Source of the DNA: Chlamydomonas sphaeroides
Taxonomy: Eukaryota > Chlorophyta > Chlorophyceae > Chlamydomonadales > Chlamydomonadaceae
Assembly (NCBI GenBank): GCA_001662425.1
Contig: BDDC01001762.1
Span: 3,323-14,514, forward strand
Direction of reading: 5' to 3'
Length of the DNA stretch: 11,192 bases
Position numbers and translations under genes: made by a program. Below, in pieces: positions 1 through 6,204 of the stretch. Each line of letters starts with the position of its first letter. Position 1 is the stretch's first letter. Under the pieces are notes generated by a model, which did not search any database, was not told the origin of the DNA, and saw nothing but the letters and a program-made list of their open reading frames with translations.

Positions 1-364
1 GGGCAGGGAGACAGGGGAGGGAGGCAGGGGAGGGAGGCAGGGGAGGGAAGGAAGGGAGCAGAGGGCCGGGGAGGAGGGGGATGCGCGGGAAGCTGGGGAA
101 GGCAGCGGAGGGGTAGCGTCCGGAGCCCCGTGCAAGAAGGGGATCAGTACCTCGGGGAACGGCGCCTTGTCCGCGACACGGTGGGATCGCGGTAGTGGGA
201 CGCTGGGGCGCAGGCGGAGAGGTTGCGAAGAGGAGCCATCCAAAGCAAAAGCGTGGTGGCGAGGGGGGCTGTCGGACCCCACCACCCCCACCTCTCTCCC
301 TCCCTCCCCTCCCTTGCCCCAACCCCTCCCCCCTTCCCCCCCTCCCTCCCCTTGCCACCCCCAG
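1..364 (+). other. Intronic sequence of SQD1 upstream of the first recognised exon
   Basis: No part of 1-364 matches the SQD1 sequence expected just upstream (the Gly-Lys-Gly...Arg-Gly-Tyr/Phe region), so I read it as intron. It opens with a G/A-rich stretch (1-120) holding a 13-bp tandem repeat and ends in a C-rich tract (about 275-360) leading to CCAG. An exon ending at 180 is conceivable: 172-180 reads Arg-Asp-Thr, the residues expected just before VRC, in phase 0 and directly before GTGGGA. The codons before it do not match the family and no pyrimidine-rich acceptor is seen, so I do not call it. Confidence 0.6.
9..47. repeat. 13-bp purine-rich tandem repeat, three copies
   Basis: The unit AGGCAGGGGAGGG occurs at 22-34 and 35-47, with a one-mismatch copy at 9-21. 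GGG runs separated by one to five bases make the stretch a G-quadruplex candidate on the + strand, which is the RNA sense of the SQD1 intron. Confidence 0.85.
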
Positions 365-514
365 GTGCGCTGCATCCAGCTGGCCATCGACAACCCCGCC
401 CCCCGCGGCGACATGCGCGTGTACAACCAGTTCACGGAGCAGTGGTCGGTCAACCAGCTGGCGGAGATCGTGGGCCGCGAGGGCAAGAAGCTGGGCCTGA
501 CGGTGGAGGTGCAG
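365..514 (+). CDS. SQD1: SQD1 exon (third from last position to stop; 50 codons)
   Basis: The exon begins after a long pyrimidine tract ending in CCAG (361-364) and ends at a GCAG/GTGGGG donor. It encodes the Asn-Gln-Phe-Thr-Glu-Gln segment that is nearly invariant in SQD1/SqdB proteins. Codons strongly prefer G or C in the third position, unlike the flanking intron sequence. Confidence 0.92.
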
Positions 515-1372
515 GTGGGGCGAGGGGGGAAACAGACGGGAAGGGGGATGGGCACGGAGCGGACGGGGAGCAGAGCTGAGGAGAGGGTGGAAAGATGGAG
601 GGGAGGGGAGTGGAAAGGAGGCGAGGAGAGCTGGAGCGGAGGGAAAAAGGGCAGAGTGGGTAGTACGGAGGTGAAAGGCGTGGGGCGTCCTGTGGAGGGT
701 GAGCGGGTGGAAAGGGAAGGAATGGAATGGAATGCAGCCGCTCCAGGCCGAAAGCTGCGCGCCCGCCCGACCCCGACTCGACCCCTCTTGCCCTTCCTCT
801 CCCGCCCCTCCCCCGCCCAGAACGTGCCCAACCCCCGCGTGGAGCTGGAGGAGCACTACTACAACGCCAAGAACACTAAGCTGCAGGACCTGGGGCTCAA
901 GGTGAGGCAGGGCGAGGGAGAGGGAAAGCGGTGCTGTGCAGGGATGGGCAGGGGGGAGGGCATCGCATGGGCAGGGAAAGCGGGGACCTGGGGCAGCAGG
1001 TGGGGAAGGGCGAGGGAGGCGTGGGGCGGGGCGGGGAAGGCGGAAAAGGGAGGGAGGGGAAGGGAAGGCGGAGCGGCGGGGGGCGGCGGCGGAGGGAGGG
1101 AGCATGCGTGTGAAGTGGGATGTGTGGGGGTGAGGAAGCTGTCCTCACTCAAGGAGCGGTCGTGTCCTGCCCCAACCTGCCCCTGCCCCTCCCAACCCCT
1201 CCCCATGTGCTACCCGCAGCCGCACCTGCTGGCCGACGCCATGATCGACTCGCTGCTGGAGTTTGCGGTCACCTACAAGGACCGCGTGCGCATGGAGCTC
1301 ATCAAGCCCGCCGTGGACTGGCGCAAGACGGGCGTGAAGGTCAACACCATGGGCGCCGCCGTGGCCAAGTAA
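365..1372 (+). CDS. SQD1: UDP-sulfoquinovose synthase, C-terminal three exons (partial gene)
   Basis: Exons are 365-514, 821-901 and 1220-1372 (TAA stop), all joined in phase 0, giving 50 + 27 + 50 = 127 residues. The enzyme converts UDP-glucose plus sulfite to UDP-sulfoquinovose, the head-group donor for the thylakoid sulfolipid SQDG, in the chloroplast stroma. Recognition rests on family motifs recalled for plant SQD1 and bacterial SqdB: exon 1 carries VRCIQLAIDNPA and YNQFTEQWSVNQLA; exon 2 carries NVPNPRVELEEHYYNAKNTK, almost the plant signature; exon 3 has a helix-rich tail around LLADAMIDSLLEFA and a conserved ending near DWRKTGVKVNTMG. All junctions are GT...AG and removing the introns restores collinearity with the family. 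The Rossmann fold, the catalytic Thr/Tyr/Lys and the transit peptide lie upstream, outside the window, so this is roughly the last third of the mature protein (usually about 390-400 residues). No frameshift or broken residue is visible. Confidence 0.94.
   Translation: MRCIQLAIDNPAPRGDMRVYNQFTEQWSVNQLAEIVGREGKKLGLTVEVQVGRGGKQTGRGMGTERTGSRAEERVERWRGGEWKGGEESWSGGKKGRVGSTEVKGVGRPVEGERVEREGMEWNAAAPGRKLRARPTPTRPLLPFLSRPSPAQNVPNPRVELEEHYYNAKNTKLQDLGLKVRQGEGEGKRCCAGMGRGEGIAWAGKAGTWGSRWGRAREAWGGAGKAEKGGRGREGGAAGGGGGGREHACEVGCVGVRKLSSLKERSCPAPTCPCPSQPLPMCYPQPHLLADAMIDSLLEFAVTYKDRVRMELIKPAVDWRKTGVKVNTMGAAVAK
515..820 (+). other. SQD1 intron (306 nt, phase 0, no in-frame stop)
   Basis: The donor is GTGGGG and the acceptor is CCCGCCCAG. 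The 5' two thirds are G/A-rich and the last 50 nt are C/T-rich. The length is a multiple of three and the frame of the flanking exons stays open across it, so retention would insert 102 residues rather than truncate the protein. The inserted residues (Gly/Arg/Glu-rich) do not resemble SQD1, so it is read as intron. Confidence 0.9.
821..901 (+). CDS. SQD1: SQD1 exon, 27 codons with the NPRVE..EHYYNAK signature
   Basis: The exon is bounded by a CCCGCCCAG acceptor and an AAG/GTGAGG donor. Its 81 nt encode the most diagnostic block of the family's C-terminal part (Asn-Pro-Arg-Val-Glu, Glu-Glu-His-Tyr-Tyr-Asn-Ala-Lys), followed by the conserved Leu-Gly-Leu turn. Confidence 0.94.
902..1219 (+). other. 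SQD1 last intron (318 nt, phase 0, no in-frame stop)
   Basis: The donor is GTGAGG, the green-algal consensus, and the acceptor is CCCGCAG. The 5' part to about 1135 is dominated by G and A, with many GGG and GGGG runs, and the last 60 nt by C and T. Like the preceding intron it is a multiple of three with an open frame, so retention would add 106 residues. Confidence 0.9.
1220..1372 (+). CDS. SQD1: SQD1 terminal exon with TAA stop
   Basis: The acceptor is CTACCCGCAG, ending at 1219. Fifty codons follow, then TAA at 1370-1372. The segment corresponds to the C-terminal helices and the closing Trp-[RK]-Lys-x-Gly-Val-Lys motif of SQD1. The last residues (MGAAVAK) are lineage-variable. Confidence 0.93.
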   Translation, partial: PHLLADAMIDSLLEFAVTYKDRVRMELIKPAVDWRKTGVKVNTMGAAVAK

Positions 1373-1451
1373 AGGGCGGCGCGGCACCCCGCGCGGCAGC
1401 CGGGCGGAGCAGGGTGCGGGCGGAAGGACCCGCGGGCCCGCCAGGCAGGAC

Positions 1452-1481
1452 GGAGCTGGAGCTGGAGCTGGGGCTGGAGCT
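1452..1481. repeat. GGAGCT hexamer repeat, five units
   Basis: There are three perfect GGAGCT units (1452-1469), a GGGGCT variant, then another GGAGCT. It lies in the SQD1 3' UTR. AGCT is self-complementary, so the RNA could fold locally, but no function can be assigned. Confidence 0.85.
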
Positions 1482-2044
1482 TGTGTGGAGGGCAGGAGCT
1501 GTGGGCGGGCTTGGAGCGGGCGAGCAGGCGGCCAGCAGGTTCGTTGGTCGGTGGAAAGCTGCTGCGGCAGCGGCGGCGGCGGCTCGCGGTTGAGCAGGAG
1601 GTCTGTTTGGCACCGGCGCAGCATGATGAGCTCCGGGCAGGCAGGAGTGCCGAGCCAGCCGGGTGCGTGGAGGGCTCCACGCAGCCAGGCGGACTGCAGG
1701 GTAACACACAGCGCGTGGTAGGGGATGAGGAGCGCGGAGGCGCCGCCGCCCGGCCCAGGGCAGGTGATGCGGCGCCGGATGGGCGGCCAACACCCCCAGT
1801 AGTCGATGGCCGGCTCGCACAGACGCGGCGCTTGCGGCGACTGCTTGCGGCCAGCCGCGCCTGGGGGCGTTGCTGGCTTGGGAGCGGCTGCTGCGCGCCT
1901 GCGACCGCGGGTGGATGGATGGTGGGGTGGGGGAGGCGGCAGGCGCGGCGTGCACGTGCGTGCGGCAGCGGGCAGCGGGGTTGGGTTCGTGGGAAGGGGC
2001 GTTAGGCAGGCATGACTGACTGGGGGCAAGGAACCGCGCGTGCG

Positions 2045-2049
2045 TGTAA
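2045..2049 (+). promoter_or_regulatory. TGTAA polyadenylation signal, probably for SQD1
   Basis: TGTAA is the green-algal (Chlamydomonas-type) poly(A) signal. This is the first occurrence on the + strand after the SQD1 stop, giving a 3' UTR of about 0.7 kb, which is normal for such algae. Cleavage would be expected 10-20 nt further on. Confidence 0.6.
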
Positions 2050-2065
2050 GGGGCGCTCGGCTGTC

Positions 2066-5000
2066 GGTGCCGCTTGGCTGGCTCGGCGCTGCCCCCGCCC
2101 GCCCCCTGCTTCCGTTCACGCCAGCAGGAGCACAGCGCGTCGGAGCAGGCAGGGCAGCAGCCGGCAGGGTTTCCAATTACAACCAGAAGGATGCCGGCAG
2201 GGTTGCGGCACGCCGTACGATCGGCAGCATGTGCGTGCACCAAGAGCCTCTCGCAGCGGGTCGCGGGTCGGTCCGGGAGGTGCGTGTGATGAGGATGGCA
2301 CATACACGCCAGGAGAGCAAAACGTCCCAGCTGCGCATGGGTGCATGGCTCGTCCCCAAAAGAGGCCACCCAAACCAGACGAACACCGTCGGTCATCATG
2401 TGGTTGTAGCTGGGACCATTTGAGGGGTCTCGGGCACGCTAAGCTCCGTGCCCTCACCCCACGGGCGGGCCGGACTAAGCCGCCCGAAATGCCTCGATCG
2501 CAGGAATGCACATCTCAACGCAAGTCGCCGCTGCTGCCGCTCTAGCTATGTCGCGGCCGCTTGCCCTCCGCCATTGCCATACATTGCTTCCTGCCTGTTA
2601 CTCTCAGTCGCAACTTGACCTCTTGCAGCGCTGATGACCCAAGTGACGTCACGACCCCGACAGTGGCAACCGTTGTCACGGCACTCAACCCACCCACCTA
2701 CCCACCACTTAATACTCCTCGTCAGCCCCCAGCAGCGCCGCCATGCCTATATATCTCGTCCCTCTGCGGCCCAGCCCCGGCGCCCCCCCTTGCGTCTTGC
2801 ACCTGCCACCTCCCAGCAGCTAGTAAGCGCTCGCTGCTCGGCTGCGGCGCCACCGAGCCCCTTTGATTCTTGCTTTCTCTGCTGGCATGCATCAAAGTTT
2901 TCGCCTGAATGGACGAAGCCACAAACACACCCAATGCAGATGGGTTACGCCCATATATGGAAAACTAAAGCGAAGCCAGGGGTACAAGCCTGCGAAAACG
3001 AGGATTCACTACATCCGGCAGCCTGCGTAGAGGGGCGACGACACAGCAGACAAAGGCAAGCAGGCCGCAGGGCCAAACGAGGAGCCCATAAATACATTAT
3101 TGTAGCACTCCTGCTGCCCTCGGACTACTTCTGGAACTTCATTACCTCAAAATCCCTGCCTCGAAAGCCCCAGGCTATCTCCCTGCCCGCCTCGCTCCAC
3201 AGCAGCGTTACGTTCTCCCGCTCCACAGCGGCGGCTCGCACCCACGCAGTAGAGATGGTGTCTCGCCCATGTGACGCCGCCGGCCTACGTACGTGCCCTG
3301 CTACAGCAGCTTTCTCCCACCGCTGAACAGCCTGCAGCTCGGGGGCAGGTGCCCCGGCCGGCGGCGGGGTAGGTCCATCTTTATATCCCACCGTACGGAC
3401 GGGCGGCGGGAAGCACGCACGCACTCTTCCCGGATAGCCAGGATAGGAAGCTGTAGCGGTCCCTCCCGCACATACATGCATGCATAGGCTCGTTCCAGCG
3501 AGCGAGCTCTCGCTGCTAGCTGCATCGGCTGTGCGTGGTGATCCGTCCGGGCGAGCGACGCAGCAGGCGCGGACGCACGCCGTGTCGTCTGCGTGCTAGC
3601 TAGCGTAGCGTACGTAGCCACCTGGCCCGCCCAGGCCACCGGGTCACTGATGACCCGTGGTTCGCACTGGCGCGCGGTCCTGTACGTCCAGGAGCGAGGT
3701 GGTCCTCCTGGTCCCGTCTGGGGATTCCTGTCATGTCGCCTGGCGACACGGCGCACCTGTAGTTCTTACTACCCCCAATGTTCGTGACTCTTCCTGTTAC
3801 ACCTTACCAGGCCCAGAACCACGGGCCGAACGCCACACTTCGGCCTGGACGGCACGAACCGTACCGAGTCGCATCCCCTCCCCCCGCCCTGCCCAGAAGA
3901 GGAACCGTTGCAGGCCGCCGCAGCCTCTGCCTCGCTCTGCGTGCGATGGGCAGCGGGGTAGCAATTTCGGCATCAAGCGGCGCCCGCGCAGCAGTGAAGC
4001 CACCCCCGCCCCATCAATGCCTTGCTTGCTTCTAGCCTCGCTCATGAAGCCCGTGTGCCTTGCTTCGTCCACAGCACCTACCTCGCCACTCATGCGGTGG
4101 GCTTAGCCTCTGCAGCGTGAGCTACACCGGTCCAAGCAAGCGGTGTTAGTGTATCAAGTAAGATTCTGGAGACAAGTAGCTAGAGGCAGAGCGGGGCTAG
4201 CTGATAGCGCCCGTACGTGGTGCGGCATTGTGAACACCCAGCGTGAGCGCGTTACCCAGAACCCAGGCACCAGTAAAAGTGCCTAGACATGAAGCATGCC
4301 TTGTCACACGTAACAGCCATGGAACGAATGAGCCGGGGCGTCACAGGGGGCAGGCTTACAAGAAACGAACTGCCAGCATGCCATAACCATAACTCCATTC
4401 CACAGGTTCGGTTCCCGTTGCGTTGGGTTGCTTGGGCTGGGATGTCGTGGCCCCGCGCCAGTAGCAGCCAGCGGACCCCCTCAACATGTTTGGCTGGATA
4501 ACGCGCCGTTACGTGCGCGCTCAGGTATGCCGCACAGCCGCACCCCTGTCTTTGGTTCGCAGGTTACAAATATTCCTTCTTTGACTTCGTTCTAGCTTAG
4601 CATAACGCGCAGGTAGCGCACGCAGGAAGCAGGCAAGTGTGCCTACCTGCGTTGCAAGTCACCGCCGCCAAAGAAACGAAGGGCGGGGCAGGCTGCCCCG
4701 CTCGCCTGATACATACGTGCGTGCAAGCCAGGAGGCGTAAGCACTATTCGTACGTACCGGCGCGCGGGAGTGGCGGCCGCCGCAACTCCGTCCCACACGT
4801 ACGCAGGCGTACGCACGGCACGCGGCTACGTAACGTTGGCAGAATAAACGGACGGATGAACGGAAGAAGGTAGTCGAAGCAGGCCGACTCCCTATCAGCA
4901 GCAGGATCCCCAGGTGCAAAGCAAAGTTCGTCAGTAGGAGAAGTAGGGTCTCGAAGCCTCGGTGGGTCGCGTCTTCAAGTAAGGTAGGGTCCCCAGCGGG

Positions 5001-5935
5001 CGGCGAGCGAACGTAGCGAGGGGGCGCGTGGCCAGCATAGCCAGCAGTAGTATGACGCTGTGCAGCGCGCGCCGCGCCGTGTCGATGGCTGTGACGGGGG
5101 CCTACTGTAGCGGGGAGCTCTCCTTGACATTACCTCCCTCATTTGCAAAAAGCCCCAGCCCCAGCGACGCAGCCGCCCATCCAGCCGGCGTCGTCGGTCG
5201 GTGTGACGCAGCCGCGTCGAGTGGGCGCCGCAGCCGCGTCGTTTGGCATAATATATATCCCGCTACCATTAGGCGTTTGTGTGGTGGTCTACTTATGCAG
5301 CAGGCGAAGCGAAGCTCGATTCACGAGGGCAGTGTCGAAGACGCCAGATATGCTTTCTGCTGTCTTGTCCTCGAAACCGTAGCTTGGCGCCGGAGATAAA
5401 TAATACAGCATGTTATACTTGTATCTATCGCTATTGTTCAGCAACAATTCACCGAAAAGAGCTCGAAACGCAGGCGACCCGCCCTAGGAATGTGGGCCCC
5501 ACAACTTGACATCTCCTATTTTTGATAGCCGCACACATTAAGAGGGCATCTGATGGGTCCTGGCGTGGCGATGACCTTTTTGCAGCCCGTCGTTTGCCGC
5601 ATGTCTTACTTACCATAGTACAAGAACCTACGAAGCCGGGCGTGCGTATGGCTGCCATTTGCTCAATCACATATACTCAGCAGTACAAGGCGATATGATG
5701 GCAGCCAGGAGGGGTGCGCAAGAGGTCGACAACGCCAGCAGGTGACGCGGCCACAAACATACTTACATATCATACAGTGGCACGCTGCATGCCAGCTCCA
5801 TAGGCCCGCAATTGAAGCGCCTGGCTGTTCGCGCTGTATGTGGCTGGATTCTCAATTGGGAATCTCACACCGTGCGTCCGCCACAACCTTGACTTAACCT
5901 CACGCTAACTAGTCAAGGCGTTGGAGCACAGCATT
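2066..5935. other. Long spacer between SQD1 and the next gene, no gene recognised
   Basis: I find no protein homology, no run of strong codon bias and no tRNA or rRNA in this 3.9 kb. Open frames exist on both strands, but their translations are Arg/Ala/Pro-rich without domains and lack supporting splice or poly(A) signals. Visible items are a GTGACGTCAC palindrome (2643-2652), a TATATAT box (2748-2754), a CArG-type palindrome (2951-2960), several CGTACG words (such as 3288-3293, 3609-3614, 4799-4813) and CTAG/CATG alternations. TATATAT recurs at 5252-5258, and AT-richer DNA lies around 5390-5560 and 5750-5910, where the promoter and 5' UTR of the next gene should lie. No transposon termini or reverse-transcriptase-like frames were seen. 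Confidence 0.6.
2643..2652. promoter_or_regulatory. GTGACGTCAC palindrome (CRE/ACGT-type bZIP site)
   Basis: This perfect 10-bp palindrome contains TGACGTCA, the classic CRE recognised by bZIP proteins in plants and animals. A TATATAT box lies about 96 bp downstream (2748-2754), a promoter-like arrangement on the + strand. I could not find a convincing coding region after it, so function is inference. Confidence 0.35.
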
Positions 5936-6204
5936 ATGGAGGCATCAACGCTGAAACGCGGCACAAAACGGGAGCGCGAGCTTTCCGAGCTCCAGACACG
6001 CCGGATTGCGCCGAAGTCCCTGCTCTCTGGACTGGGCCAGCGAGTTGACGCGCTTTCGAGCGAGCTCGAGGAGCTCCGCGGTCAGTTGGAACAGCTGCAA
6101 GGCCAGCTCGCAGCCCAGGCCCGAAAGGCCGCGTCGCCAGCTATGGAAACGCGGCACCGAAACGGCGCCCAGGCGCATGCTCCAGCATCCGCTGCACCTC
6201 CGCC
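5936..6204 (+). CDS. Exon 1 of the coiled-coil protein gene
   Basis: It encodes residues 1-89 plus two bases of codon 90. It carries the basic N-terminus and the four-heptad leucine coiled coil, and ends at a near-ideal GTAAGT donor. An extra 5' exon is possible (see findings), in which case this ATG would be internal. Confidence 0.72.

Larger units (their letters stand above)
1373..2065 (+). other. SQD1 3' untranslated region (predicted)
   Basis: This runs from the SQD1 stop to shortly after the first downstream TGTAA. Third-position codon bias ends at the TAA and no homologous protein is visible in any frame. It contains a GGAGCT hexamer repeat and GGC/CAG-rich patches. The exact cleavage site is inferred from the usual short spacing after TGTAA. 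Confidence 0.6.

Noticed and set aside
148..180. Possible SQD1 exon ending in Arg-Asp-Thr directly before a GT
   Set aside because: Arg-Asp-Thr is what the family shows just before Val-Arg-Cys and the phase fits, but the preceding codons do not match the expected Arg-Gly-Tyr/Phe-Leu segment and no pyrimidine-rich acceptor precedes it. cDNA would settle it.
1145..2399. Two long minus-strand frames (343 and 352 codons) opposite SQD1 and its 3' UTR
   Set aside because: They overlap the well-supported SQD1 terminal exon and are Pro/Ala/Arg/His/Cys-rich, as expected from the complement of GC-rich DNA with few stops. No domain is visible.
3125..3481. 118-codon frame on the minus strand
   Set aside because: The translation has mixed composition with a plausible-looking C-terminal half, but no recognisable domain, no strong third-position bias and no minus-strand TGTAA nearby downstream.
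5028..5399. 123-codon + strand frame as a possible upstream exon of the coiled-coil gene
   Set aside because: It begins at a GTG, crosses a TATA-like stretch and has no donor site that would join it in phase to 5936 with good signals.
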